The notes beneath the pieces are model-generated. The model was not told the DNA's origin, made no database searches, and was given only the letters and a program-made list of their open reading frames with translations. The translations under genes were made by a program, and so were the position numbers. DNA of 64,000 nt from Romanomermis culicivorax (lineage: Eukaryota > Nematoda > Enoplea > Mermithida > Mermithidae): positions 496,001-560,000 of the forward strand of contig CAWUHX010000095.1 in the NCBI GenBank assembly GCA_963922205.1. Direction: 5' to 3'. Shown here piece after piece: positions 12,601-23,640 of the stretch; position 1 is the first letter of the stretch, and the number at the start of each line of letters is the position of its first letter.

Positions 12601-15600
12601 ATTAGATGCGAAAAATTTCCAGGCATTAAAATTATACATTTGATTAACTCTCATAGGGTTGAAGGTCTTTTGTCATTTATTCGAATCTTTCCGTCAATAT
12701 TTGAGAATGATCTAGAGGGTATTTACTTACTATACTTGTTAAAGTGTATAAGCTATAATAGATGTCAACATCAATAAAAAACAGTTCGCTCATAAGCATC
12801 TAATGTATGGGTTTGAGCATCAGCTGTTGGTTGATATTTATGGGTCACACGCAGTGTTTTTTTAGCGGCACACCCATTAGCAGTGCCACTAATGGCAGTT
12901 TGACTCCATTAGCGCACAGTAGATTATTTCTTTTTACAATAGTGATCAAGTTATCAATGATTGTATTAAGCATTATTGAGAAATGTGTTATTGTAAACTT
13001 AATTTTAGACAGTGTTCTTTAAAACGTACCTACCTATATTCACAGGGCCGTAACCGAGCAGAAAAAATTTTCCGGCGCCGAGCGCCGGGAAAATTTTCAG
13101 GTTTTTACTTTCTAAAAGGCTAGAAAAGTGATCTTCATAACAATGAAAATAAATCGGAATGAAACTAATGCATCGTAATACCTTTCTAATGCATCGAAAT
13201 ACCGTAATACATTTTAGGATTTTTGTGTTCCAAAATGCTGGAAAATGTATGTTCCCAACAATTATTCCTGGATAGAAGCTCTAATATTACAGTCTTGTAA
13301 TGATGTATTCAGGGTTTTTTCCCGCACGCCTTCATCCGCAGTGTGCGGAAATGACCCAAAATTTTTTCCGCAAACGAAAATTTTTTTCGAAGTTTTAGAA
13401 GTTAAGATCATTTGAAAAATGTGTGAAATGAGCGAAAATTATAGATTGCTCAGAAAATAATGTAAAGTATCTGTTTTTCTAGCTCAAAAACATTATTTTA
13501 GCTTGATTAAACAAAATTAATATTGCTGCAGTCATTTCTGTGATTAGAGCTGATGATTTATAGATTTCAATCGATTTTCCAATTGATTCAATTCTACATT
13601 TTGATATTCTAGAATACTGGAAAATTAGCATTTTCAACCTTCATCTCTAAAATAAAAGGTTTGCATTTTCAGTCGAAAATCGTGTAGTTTCCCAATCACA
13701 AAATTTGTGTTCACAAAGTTCAGAAAACTTCAAGTGAGAGAAAAAATTCATGAAGATCAATATTAAATCTCAATTTTCAACAAAATCCGAACCTAATACT
13801 GAAGATTACTAATTGATGAATGGGATGAGGAACTTCAAATCATGAAAACCATGCACACTTGACTTCCGATGCGTCACACCAGAGAATTTTTGAACAAAGG
13901 AGCTACTGAAATGTTGGAAAATGTATTCTAGAGATAATTTGTAATACTTTCGGTTTAGATTTTTCCTAGAAAAATGATGGTATTAAATAAATGTGTGGAG
14001 AAATCTGGGAAAAATCAGCAAATTCGTATGAAAATTCCAATTCACACTACAAAGTGACAAGTTTTACTCACTGTAGCAGAGACATATAAGATTGATGGAA
14101 ACAATCAGGGTCAACCGAGAAATCAAACTAAACTTCTTTTTGGCTGCGCTTCAGCTAAATTGTAGTTAATATTATAAATTATTTTCTTTGCCGGCTCGGA
14201 GCGCCGGAAAAATTTGAGATTTTGACCATCTAAATTGCACCAAAATGCACCTTTTCATCAATGCTAGCAGTAGAAACGCCCAAAAAAATTTCCGTTCTGT
14301 GCGGAAAATGCCCAAAAATTTTTCCGCACAGCCCAAAAAAGTCCGCACTGTGCGAAAAAAACCCCTGGATGTATTTTTCGTCTTTCAATCGCAGATTGGG
14401 AAGGTTCGCGTTTCAAAACGTTGGAAAACTCCAAACGAAGCGAGAGAATAAAGTTCTGAGAAGTGATGAAAAGACCAAATTAGTAAAAAAGGGATGAAGT
14501 CATTCAATTGATAGAAACTGATGAAGGTTAACTAGTAAGTGGAAGTAGATATGCTAACGGTCGCGCCTGATAGAAAGCAATGACTGTTATACGCATGGCC
14601 GGCGGAAAATTTTGAGGTTACCTTCTGAAATTCACCAAAAGGAATCTTTTCGGTTTTGAAGTGAAAAAAAAATTTTCTTACGAAAAAATGCCCAAAATTT
14701 TTCACTCATTTCGAAATTTTGTTTCCTAAAAGATCTCATTAAGGAGAAAAACGGTGCTCCAAACGACACGAGAGAAAAAATTGTAAAGATTAGTGGAAAA
14801 TCTCATTTATCGGCAAAATGTTTTCTTGTAACTGATGAAAAAGAGATAAGTTGATTTAAACTGCTGAATGTTAAGTAGTAAGTGGAAGTAGATATGCTAA
14901 TGGCCATGTCGGATAGAAAACAACGACTGTTATACTCATTGAGCGGCGCGAAGCGCTGGAAAATTTTGAAATTTTTTCCTGTGACACACGAAATCGACAT
15001 ATGACAAAGTCTCAACAGCTTTGTATATTCATCATTGTAAATTCTTGAATAAAAATTCGCTCTGCGCTGATGACCAAAATTTTTCATTAGCGCGGCCCAT
15101 GTTTTATTAGCGCCGCGGTAAAAAAAAACAAAACAGTGGTCACACATTTTGGATAAGCACGCAAGTAACACCTGTGATATTTGGAAATCGTCTTTCGTGC
15201 AATAAAATCAGATATACATTCTTTCAAATCCAAGTTTTCCATAATTTACTAGAAACAACAAGTTTATTTTTTTCGAACATCACCGTTATTGCGTCATAGC
15301 AGACTGGAAGGGGTGAGGGGTATTACCCTACCTAAAGTCCTGAAAATTAGCAACTGGTTGTCTAATTTTGAGACAAAATGACGTGTTTAGTCGACATTTA
15401 GCTACACTACCACCGCAAATTTACAACTTCGCTCTTAACCTGAAAAATCTAACCTTGGGGACCTCTGAGTCATAGGGTGAATCTGAAACTAACACTAATA
15501 CCGGTATGGATACCCATCGTTAAAAGCCTGGCTACACCTTTGGAAGTACCTGCGAAAAAATGATAGCCACCACCTGGACCGTAATGCTTTCGGCCCTTTT

Positions 15601-15970
15601 CGACGTCGTAAACTTGGCCTAGAAGGGCCAAATACAGCCCCGAAGCACCTGCTGATCCATCATATTTCGACAACTGATTCTGAGTAAACACTTCGAGCAC
15701 TTTGTCGCTATGGGATAATTTTTGTTTGATCTTTTGTTGAACAATAGGCGTTGTGTCTTCGAGTCCATGAACGTCGTCTGAATCTCTCTTTTGATCATCA
15801 TTATTGCTGTGGTCGTCACTAAGCTCGAAAACTTTGCGCGGTAAAATCGAATATAATTTGCCAAGCAATTTAGGACGAGGAATATTTATTTCGACGCGAA
15901 AGTAACTGACCAAAAATGCAATAATGAAAACCTGTAGCGTCGAAACAGCGACCAGCTTTTGATTAGGCAT
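6680..15970 (-). CDS. CYB5D2: Neuferricin (cytochrome b5 domain-containing protein 2), four exons
   Basis: The exons are 15550-15970, 11243-11383, 9193-9379 and 6680-6890. All donors and acceptors are GT-AG, the phases agree (1, 1, 2), and the sum is 960 nt, or 319 residues plus TGA. Neuferricin is a haem-binding membrane-associated progesterone receptor (MAPR) family protein, membrane-anchored or secreted, linked in vertebrates to neurogenesis. Residues 10-28 form a hydrophobic signal/anchor. The b5-like domain starts near residue 95 with the family signature LYLALLGQVYDVEKGRKHYG, and exon 2 continues with DATRAFVTGDFSEKGL. Exon 3 carries the PPCNSEW and WCS motifs. Exon 4 carries GGINRDWAGLPRKL, CACV and the GDLD-N-L-YD-C tail typical of the family. 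Introns are long (about 4.2, 1.9 and 2.3 kb) and two contain DNA transposons. The ATG was chosen as the first in frame, 11 bases after a splice acceptor. Confidence 0.9.
7800..7895. repeat. Degenerate AAACGGCC repeats in neuferricin intron 3
   Basis: Five or six units of a CAAAACGGCC-like motif with GC-rich spacers occur in a row within the intron between exons 3 and 4. No function is apparent. The rest of this intron (6891-9192) shows no gene. Confidence 0.35.
9555..10802. mobile_element. PIF/Harbinger-like DNA element, degraded, in neuferricin intron 2
   Basis: The termini are GGGCCGTATGCACGAACG and CGTTCGTGCATACGGCCC, a perfect 18-bp inverted repeat. The element is flanked by TAT on both sides (9552-9554 and 10803-10805), fitting the 3-bp TWA target duplications of PIF/Harbinger. 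Subterminal arrays of GTGTTA/TAACAC repeats occur at both ends. Two frameshifted plus-strand frames near 9755-9985 (MDVLDIFEDMDEEDIDDY, then SDTEFWIRYKLIKNN) look like the N-terminal remnant of a transposase or companion protein. No complete transposase remains. Confidence 0.75.
12852..15138. mobile_element. hAT-like non-autonomous element in neuferricin intron 1
   Basis: The ends are CAGTGTTTTTTTAGCGGC and a mirrored AAAAAAACAAAACAGTG, with CATTAGC-type subterminal motifs at both ends. Flanking 8-bp duplications are GTCACACG (12844-12851) and GTCACACA (15139-15146), one mismatch apart. This fits hAT (8-bp duplication, CAGTG ends). There is no transposase frame. It contains a second, younger insertion at 13310-14367. 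Confidence 0.68.
13310..14367. mobile_element. hAT-like MITE nested inside the 12852-15138 element
   Basis: The ends are CAGGGTTTTTTCCCGCAC and GTGCGAAAAAAACCCCTG. An exact 8-bp duplication GATGTATT flanks it (13302-13309 and 14368-14375). Both ends carry GTGCGGAAA / TTTCCGCAC subterminal motifs. Non-coding. Confidence 0.8.
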
Positions 15971-15981
15971 GATATTTCACC
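15971..15981 (-). promoter_or_regulatory. Splice acceptor and 11-base 5' leader of neuferricin (candidate trans-splice site)
   Basis: On the minus strand a T-rich tract ending ATTTTTAG lies 11 bases before the initiator ATG. An acceptor this close to the ATG means either a 5'-UTR intron or spliced-leader addition. The same arrangement occurs at the Tim8-like and DUSP19-like genes, which favours trans-splicing. Confidence 0.45.
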
Positions 15982-17238
15982 CTAAAAATATTAACAACAT
16001 ATCGAGCATATATGAAAAACTAAACTGATGATCAATAGCGGTGAAATTGGGGGAATTGTAAAATTTAACTTATTCTAACACAGCAACACCAGACTAAACT
16101 CAAATCACATATTCAATTCGATAACACTCTTTTCTCGTCAAATCTATGTTTTTTGGTGAAAAAAGTTCTGCAAATGCTAATTATGAAAAAATGGGCTTTG
16201 AGATGGAAGGAATGCGTTTTGATGCATTTAAGAAAGTCAAAAAGTCAAAAAAATTCGGCGCCTTGCACCGGTTATGAATATTGTTATCAGGCCTGCAGGT
16301 GGGTGGGTGGGTAGGTGGGCCATGTTGGCGGGCCATGCCCCCCACGAAATGTTTGAAGTCTCAAAAAAGGCTAAGGTAGGACCTTTGGTTTTTTTCAAGT
16401 CAAGTCAGAAAAAAGAAAGTCAAGTCGGAAATGCCAATTTTACGGTAAATTGAGTGAATAAATGTGTGCCTCCCGAAAAAAATTCCTGGCTACAGGCTTG
16501 ATTGTAATCATTATTCGCTATAACCCAGTTTCCGTTAGCATAACTCAGTTACCCTTAAGATTTTTCTCCAGAGTTCATGAGATATCTTTAACTTTTAGCT
16601 ATTTGCCATTTACAAATTTTGTTGTTTCGCCCAAATTTATGAAACATCGTTGACTTCAAGCTGATTTTTCAGCTGGTTAGCAGGTTGAAAACATCCGCAC
16701 ATTGTTCGAGCATGAACATCATTAAGCCTTTAAATCATAAATCAGTCTTGAAAAGATTCATCTTCCAAGAGTTTCGGGATCCGAAAATTTCCCGGCGCTT
16801 CATGCCGGATGGAAGAATGATTCATATGCTGTCTATGATTCTTCATTTTGGCTAAGCAGAGATTTGTCAGCCGTAAAACCTGTATGCAATTTAGGTTTTC
16901 CTCGCTTTGGTTTTTTGTTAATCTTTTTGTTACTATGAATTTTGATAAATTCTTATCGTAACCTGACCCAAAAATCAAAAATGTTTGTTTTTTCTCGATT
17001 TTTGATGATCTACTGACCTCAGAAGCATGAATATGTTCAGAAAAGCTCAAAAATGCATAAACAAAATGGCATTTTAAAGCGAAAAAACGATATGACGAAA
17101 AAATTTTGACCTCTTTCGCTAAATGGCGTCTCTGCGAAAAAAATGGTGAATCAAACACCGAAAATAAGAATTTCAGTTTCCAATCCGATTTCCATCGAAT
17201 GGACAGAGGAATTTCAAAACTTCGATCTATTTATCATA
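15982..17238. other. Upstream of neuferricin: no gene seen
   Basis: AT-rich sequence with a short GGTGGGTGGGTGGGTAGGTG microsatellite near 16300 and two GC-hairpin relics (near 16256 and 16790). The 138-residue minus frame at 16742-17158 has no recognisable domain and sits in repeat-like sequence, so I do not call it a gene. Confidence 0.45.
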
Positions 17239-17360
17239 CCTGTAATTGGGGGGAAGGTTGGGGGGACGGGATACGGACAATTTGTCCCCCACAATTCACC
17301 CCTGGTAATTTGCACCCACTGCAGTTCGTCCCAAGTAATTGGCCCCCAATTCACCGTTTT
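17239..17360. mobile_element. Truncated CATACCTGTA MITE fragment
   Basis: It starts with CATACCTGTAATTGGGGGG, the same terminus as the complete MITEs at 21571-21826 and 22195-22442, followed by G/C-rich tracts and a run of AATTxGxCCCC phrases. The opposite end is missing. Confidence 0.5.
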
Positions 17361-17622
17361 TTAATTTAAAAAATTCAGATTTGAAAAAAAATTCCACTAG
17401 GTTGTTAGCGGTTATGTATGTAATAGCATTTCTACACATCCATATACAAAACTTAGAGATTTTTCCCAGCCGGAATAGCATGTTTATTCATGAATTCTGC
17501 ATGCAGAGTGCAAGTATTATGTACAAGAAGAAAAAGGTCTACAGCAATGTTCCAAATAAAGGTCCACAAATAATCTTTTTTTATTTTCTTTGAATATTAC
17601 GACTTTTTACTGGTGCAGTTAG

Positions 17623-18083
17623 CAGTGTTTTTTTGTACTTTAGAAATGAAACGGTCCAGAGTACAAACGAAAATTTGGGCTTCGTTTGTACCAGTACAAA
17701 CGAAAATTTTTGGACAAAAAATTTTTTTGTTACTCAACAGCTGTCAGTATTCAGTATCAATGGACTTTGTAGGACTTGTTTGTTATGCGTCCACATCGAA
17801 AACGACAAACTAGCAGCTGTGGCATAATAATAAAAGCTTTTTGTGGAGTACTTCACTAGTGCATGTTATGTGCTTCATGATCAAGTGTTTTATGTGTCTG
17901 AATTTGTAGCCTTCTCATGTGTCTAGTGGAAATAGTCAACGTATTCATATTTCACAACATGTTTGTTGCATTTTATAACAATGAATCCTTTTTCAGCAAT
18001 TTTTCGCAAATTTTGGAGTACAAACGGTTTTTGAGAGGTCGTTTGTACCAGTACAAATGGGCCGAGTACAAAAAAAAACGCTG
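17623..18083. mobile_element. hAT-like MITE
   Basis: The ends are CAGTGTTTTTTTGTACT and AGTACAAAAAAAAACGCTG, inverted. Flanking octamers GCAGTTAG (17615-17622) and GCGGTTAG (18084-18091) differ at one base, fitting an 8-bp hAT duplication. Subterminal GTACAAACG/CGTTTGTAC motifs recur inside both ends. No transposase. Confidence 0.7.
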
Positions 18084-18097
18084 GCGGTTAGTACTAA

Positions 18098-18320
18098 AGG
18101 CCCTGTCATACTTCACCGCGCGGCGCCGCGCGATACCGCCTTTGAAGTATGAATAGGTTTTTGTAATTTTTGCGGCGCCCTGTCAGGTTTCAACTAAACC
18201 AATACACATTTTTTGAGAAGAGCAAAATCCAAAAGTAAAAAAGCGGCGCCGTACGGGCGTCGCGCGGCGAAGTATGACAAGCCACCGCGCGGTACCGCGC
18301 GGCGAGGTATGAGAGGGCCT
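18098..18320. mobile_element. Tourist/Harbinger-like MITE, GC-rich ends
   Basis: The termini are AGGCCCTGTCATACTTC and, mirrored, GAGGTATGAGAGGGCCT, followed inward by CCGCGCGGCGCCGCGCG-type palindromes. TAA flanks both sides (18095-18097, 18321-18323), a typical 3-bp Harbinger target. It is 223 bp and non-coding, and would fold into a nearly complete hairpin. Confidence 0.75.
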
Positions 18321-18639
18321 TAAGTCAGTATAAGTCTTTTTTACTCTTACAGTCAGCAATACAGACGTTTGAGCAGTAGTTCCCTAAAATTGAAGTGGCC
18401 GGTTGTTTTTCCACTTGAAACAAAATTTGTGGCTTCGAGTTCAAAACGAGAGCTTGCAGCTAAAGTTTATCTGACTGAAAATAATCAATTTCGACCAAAA
18501 ATGTGTGAAAAATCTCAACACTGACAATTTACAAATCCATATTTTTTCAGGTTTGTAATGATGGTGTCCTAATCCCCAGAAACCATGCAAAATTTTACTC
18601 TGATGGCGTGAATACCCGGGAGAATTTACGCAGAATTTT

Positions 18640-18890
18640 AATGTGTAAAACGGATTCCATAAGCAGCATTGCGAGTCATTTATTTTCTTCGATTTGCATT
18701 TGTTTTTTGTGTTTTTGTTCCTTTTTTCGTGTAATTTTCTTTCTTTTATTCGTCTTCTTTGTCTTTCATCTTTCTTTAGTTTCTTCTATATTTTTTTGAT
18801 TACTTTTAACTCTTTCTCCTTTTCTTATTTTTACCTTTATATTTTTTCCGTTTTTTCTATTTTTATTCTTTTTTGTTTTTAGTACACTGC
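18640..18890. repeat. Pyrimidine-rich low-complexity tract
   Basis: About 250 bases are almost entirely T and C on the plus strand (TTTTTCT, TTCTTTT phrases). The open frames here are compositional artefacts. Confidence 0.7.
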
Positions 18891-19084
18891 AAAGTTGTCA
18901 CAAAAAAGATAGTGAACTAGTGAAGAACACGATAGAGTCACACGTAGAATAATTATTATACTTGGTCATAATCTTAATTGCTCTCCATAGATCCCGATAA
19001 AAAGTTACAAGAGATGAAGCTGGAAAAAGAAAATATGTATGCAACCAGAAAAGAAAAGAAAAAAGACAATGTAAAAAAGAGTAA

Positions 19085-19345
19085 CAAGGAAAACATAGGA
19101 GACAGGGGCGAATTACTGGGGGCAATTTGTGTTGGGGGCGAATTGCCCGAGGGCGAACTGCAGTGGCGGCGAATTGTTCTAGAACCTGGGGGACCCCCCC
19201 CCCCCGACTTGGCCAACCATGTACCCAATCCTCCAACCACCCAGACTTGAAAAAATTAGAAAAAATTGGCAAAAAAGTGCCTTTTTTGGGAAAAATTTCG
19301 ACTTTATCGACCTCCCCCCCAACTGGTCGGACCTCTTACAGATAT
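19085..19345. mobile_element. G/C-tract MITE relic, reverse orientation
   Basis: It contains GACTTGGCCAACCATGTACCC, GAAAAATTTCGACTTTATCGACCTCCCC and CCCAACTGGTCGG-CCTCTTACAG phrases in reverse order to the MITEs at 21571 and 22195, and ends in CTTACAGATATG, a degraded terminus. A further relic (GGTTGGGTACAGGGTTCGACC) lies at 19640-19740. Confidence 0.5.
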
Positions 19346-19734
19346 GCTATTTATCAGTCATTGTCAACGTTCAAATTTTCTGCGATGATATAAATATACT
19401 TTTCACGGAGAATTCGCTCGAGTTCAGGTCAAATAAAAAAAGTTAATATACCATATTTATTGACGGAACGGAATGGCGAAATTTTTTGGCGAATTTAACC
19501 TCTGACTGAAATAATTGGAAAATTTAGTCTTTAACCAGTCAAAAAAATTTTTCTGATCGGCACAAATGCTCGAAGGTCGAAAAAATTTCGAAAACTTTAT
19601 CAAGGCCAAAAAAGGGTATACTTAATTTTTTCCTAATTCTTCCGAGTTCGAGGGAGGTTGGGTACAGGGTTCGACCAAGTTAGGGGTTCCAACAATTGGG
19701 TATAGAGTGGACGTACGACCAAGTTGGGGATCTT

Positions 19735-19900
19735 CCAACCCACTGTTTTTCCACATTTGCACTATAATGTGGAAAAAATTTCTGGGACCCAAAAAGAATT
19801 TGGGATTTTCATACAGAAAAGATGCATTTTGGTGCATTTTAGGAGGTCCAAATCTCAAAATTTTTTCAACATTATGCCAGATTATTACAAACAGTGCCGG
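19735..19900. mobile_element. Short hAT-element fragment related to 21137-22660
   Basis: It starts CCCACTGTTTTTCCACATTT and continues with CACTATAATGTGG, GATGCATTTTGGTGC and GGTCCAAATCTCAAAATTTT. These blocks are shared in the same order with the end at 58766 and in reverse with 22510-22660. No target duplication was found. Confidence 0.5.
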
Positions 19901-20135
19901 ATCTGGCATCGGAAATGTCAGTGTGGTAACATACCCTAGTTAGGATTTAAAAAAAGGGGGGAATTTTCCAAATTTTTTTTTAGAATTTACAGAATAAAAA
20001 GAAAATCATTTTTGCAGTAAACACGACTTGTTTTCAGTTAGTTTATGTGTGCTTGGATTGGTGGCTAAATTCTATATTTGACGAAAAGTATGTAAATAAA
20101 TATAACAATTTAATTTGGGAATTGTGATGTATAAG

Positions 20136-20992
20136 CAGGTTTTTTTTTGCACAGGCCAGAATGCAATGTCCAACTTGGAGAAAAAATTTGGTTGCACAGA
20201 TAGATTTTTGGTTGCTCACTCTAAAATCAATAAATTAGCTTTATTTAAGCGGAAAAACCACCAAGAGCTAGTTTTCCTGTATTTCACATGAATCGCGCCG
20301 GTTTTTGGCGTTTGAAACCAAATTTTCTGAGTTTTGAAGAGAAAATGAAAATGTTGGTATGAGTATAACTTGTTCGGCGCGTAGCGCCGAAAATTTTCAA
20401 GGGAGTTTGATAATTTAGATTGCTGGAAAATGAATCTTCTCAACTTTTATTTCCAAGACAGAGGTTTAATTTTTCAGTGAATTCAAAGAATTTTCAGTCG
20501 AACAGACTACAATTTAAAAACTAGAGAAAAGCAACCAATAATTTCGATTCTTCAACTGGCAAGAATTTCTACTAAAATTCAAAATGTTCAAATGACACAA
20601 ATGTCAAAATGTTTTCAAAGATCGCAAAAAGATTTAGGAAAAATAAGCGAGAAAAATCTTGCTTTTTGTTAAATTCGCCGAAAAACAACGCATGATCAAA
20701 CATTTTTCCATAACACGTTGATAATCAAAAGCTATAAGCATTAGCTAGAATAGCCTTTTCTAACCGTGCACTGGAATAACATAGAAAAACTGTTAAATAA
20801 TTCGCGAAGCGCCGGAAATTTTTCACTATTTCCCATTTTATAACGCATAAAAATGCGTCTCCGGACACGAAACCCTATGACCTAATCAAAAGGGCAGTCA
20901 GGCTTCAAGTTGCACTGTACAACTTGACAGAAAAAATTTTGTTGCACAGCCCGAAATTTTTTTGCTGTGAGCAATGCAATCAAAAAACCCTG
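20136..20992. mobile_element. hAT-like MITE
   Basis: It starts CAGGTTTTTTTTTGCACAGG and ends GCAATCAAAAAACCCTG. The flanking octamers TGTATAAG (20128-20135) and TGAATAAG (20993-21000) differ at one base. TTGCACAG and CAACTTG motifs recur near both ends. It carries two CGCGAAGCGCCGG-type hairpins. A relic of the same family end lies near 58420-58455. Confidence 0.65.
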
Positions 20993-21570
20993 TGAATAAG
21001 TACAATGATGTTGCTGAAAATTTTATTCTAAAAAAAATTAGGGGGGGAATTCCCCCCTCCTCAGTCTAAATACGGGTCTGTCTGGCAACACTGACAATCA
21101 AAAACCATGTTTTGGAAACAAGAAAAAAGTCCGACCCACTGTTTTTTTTTCCACGAACTTTTTTCCACAAATGTGGAGAGGGGTCAAATTTTTTTTTCCA
21201 CATGTGGAAAAAAATTTTTTCGTCTTAAAATCCTCGTTTTTTGGCTTGAAAATGCTCACAGACGCTTTATCGCACTGTTTTTTAGCTTTTTCAAGCCTTC
21301 CGGTGTTTTTAGAGAAAAAATTGAATGTTCGACTTAAAAGCCTAATCTACAAGCATTGTTGAACAAATTTTCTAGTAAACTATCCAAAAGCATAATTGAC
21401 TTGAATTACACAAGAAATCAATGGTCAAGTCCTCATGATGACAAGCGAAAGCCCAAAAAAGATGGTAATCTTTCCGACGCGAAGCGCGGGAAAATTTTTT
21501 GGGTATATTGACATTCTGGGATGCTGGAAAATCAATTTTCCGAACATTTGTTTCAAGAATTAGATTCCAA

Positions 21571-21826
21571 CATACCTGTAAGACCTCCGACCAGTTGGGG
21601 GGGGGGGGGGGTAAATCCGAAATTTTGGGGGGGGGGGGGGGTAGGAAAAAGTCGAAATTTTTCCCAAAAAAGGCCAAAAAACATACACTTTTTGACAAAT
21701 TTTTTTAATTTTTTCCCAACTGGGGGGGGGGGGGTTGGGGGGGGGGGGGAAATGATTTTGGGTATAGGGTTGGCCGAGTTGGGGGGGGGGGTCCCCCCCC
21801 CCAACCCCCCCCCAAGTACAGGTATG
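21571..21826. mobile_element. G-tract MITE, copy A
   Basis: The termini are CATACCTGTA and TACAGGTATG. An exact 8-bp duplication GATTCCAA (21563-21570, 21827-21834) flanks it. The inverted relative near 59310 has a single copy of this octamer, giving an empty-site confirmation. The interior is runs of 8-14 G with short spacers (GAAATTTTTCCCAAAAAAGG). Non-coding; hAT- or P-type by duplication length. Confidence 0.85.
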
Positions 21827-22194
21827 GATTCCAATTTTGTGTTCAAGAGTCGTAATTTCTAGAATTTTACTTGAAAAATTTTAAAATCTGTAATTTATTT
21901 GTAAACTCTCATGAACTTGGTCGAAAATATACGAGTAAGAAGAGTATAAATTTCCGAAAGATATTTCCATGAAGCTTTTGAATTGATTTTTTGTTAGCAA
22001 AGAAATAATCGCATCATAAAGCATAGAGACTTGACGTATATTGATTTTTCTCAAAAGGAAAAATGCGAATCTTCATTGAATATTATGATAAAATGTTGAA
22101 GATTATCAATTAAAACATGAGATGCTACGTTTAAGATGATGAAAACTATTATAGATTAAGTGATAAATGAAGGTAGACATATGATAGAAGCCAC

Positions 22195-22442
22195 CATACC
22201 TGTAAGACCTCCGACCAGTTGGGGGGGGGGGGTAAATCCGAAATTTTTGGGGGGGGGGGGTAGGAAAAAGTCGAAATTTTTCCCAAAAAAGGCCAAAAAA
22301 CATACACTTTTTGACAAATTTTTTTAATTTTTTCCCAACTGGGGGGGGGGGGGTTGGGGGGGGGGGATGATTTTGGGTATAGGGTTGGCCGAGTTGGGGG
22401 GGGGGGGGTCCCCCCCCAACCCCCCCCCCAAGTACAGGTATG
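22195..22442. mobile_element. G-tract MITE, copy B
   Basis: Nearly identical in body to copy A, with the same CATACCTGTA/TACAGGTATG ends and an exact 8-bp duplication GAAGCCAC (22187-22194, 22443-22450). The inverted relative of the host element has one uninterrupted near-match at this point. The close match to copy A suggests recent movement of both. Confidence 0.85.
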
Positions 22443-22668
22443 GAAGCCACGCCTGAGCTACTTAATGAATAATGATGATTAATTATAAAGTTATAACCGA
22501 GCGCCGGAAAATTTTGAGATTTGGACCTTCTGAAATGCACCAAAATGCATCTTTCCAATATGAAAACCCCAAATTTTTCTTCCACATTTGTGTAAAGACC
22601 TCAAAAATTTTTTCCACATTCCAGATTTTTTTTCCACATTATAGTGCAAAGAAAACAGTGGTCCGACC

Positions 22669-23309
22669 TGAAACCTTTTAATAATATGACAGTAATGACG
22701 AAATCGAATAATATTTTATAGTGTGTGTACAATCTTGATTTAAAATGTCTTGCAGACTGAAATAGAACACCAAAACTTTTTGTCAAATTTTCTAACCAAA
22801 GAGGTAAGCCAACAAAGTTGAAATTTCAGATCAAGAAGACTTGAAACTATCAAGAAAAACAAGTTATAATGGTCTGCAACCGAACATAAAACACTTGTTT
22901 TATTTCATAAAACGAAAGATTTAAACATATTAATAAAAACAAAATATTCAAGGTTCAGAGCACTTTTCCAAATGAGCCTTGAAAGGCAGAAGGATGTTCA
23001 TGCATATAATAAATAGTTACAGGGACACTTTCTTTCAGAAAAAAGGATTTAGCCATATGATACAGGATTATTATCAGCTCATATGGATTTCTACGGACTA
23101 ATTTGCATCCAGAAGCTCGTTTGAAAATTAATAATGTATAGAGTATTTCTGGCTTTGTGAGTGGATTTCCATCAAGAACCAGAAAGTTTTAATTTTCGGC
23201 CGATCTATGCAATCAGGAAAAGTGCAAGGTTAGCCAAACTACAATTTCTGATGGGCGTCCACGTGGGCACATGACCAGTTATATGATCGAATACTCTGGG
23301 GCAACAAGG
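22669..23309. other. No gene seen between hAT element and LTR block
   Basis: AT-rich sequence without a supportable frame or recognised repeat. It ends at AAGG (23306-23309), the left target duplication of the old solo LTR. Confidence 0.5.
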
Positions 23310-23640
23310 TGTCACATTAAGTAGAAATTGGAGCCATGTCACATTAAACGAATTAGGACAATCACATTGATGAGTAAAAACCCATACCATATTCATACAG
23401 AATATGGCCATGTCACTGCAAGTGGCATGCTGTGACCCCGTTGGGTGGCTCGCTTTAGGTTATCTACTTCAGGAACACAACCCAGCTGGTACTACCACAG
23501 GAAAAACCTATGGTGTACCTCGTCCTTGTCCTGGGGTTCAGCTGTAGAATAATGGACAAGGCAGCCAGGTCAGGGGGTGGCAATCCCTAGTCCTCATTCA
23601 CTGAGAATGAAGGATGGTGCCATTCGCAGAATGGCATACT

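Larger units (their letters stand above)
21137..22660. mobile_element. hAT-like element carrying two nested MITEs
   Basis: The ends are CACTGTTTTTTTTTCCAC and, mirrored, GTGCAAAGAAAACAGTG. Exact 8-bp duplications GTCCGACC flank it (21129-21136, 22661-22668). An inverted relative lies at 58766-59764 and lacks the two insertions at 21571-21826 and 22195-22442, which accounts for most of the size difference. Internal palindromes TTTCCACATGTGGAAA and GC hairpins are shared. No transposase, so movement would need a helper. Confidence 0.82.

Noticed and set aside
16742..17158. 138-residue minus ORF as a gene
   Set aside because: No domain, near hairpin relics and repeats, no splice partners.
13070..22510. 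GC hairpins followed by A/T runs as rho-independent terminators
   Set aside because: The genome is eukaryotic and the hairpins lie inside transposons on either strand.
21499..22585. Proline/glycine-rich ORFs over the G/C tracts
   Set aside because: They are translations of homopolymer runs inside non-coding MITEs.
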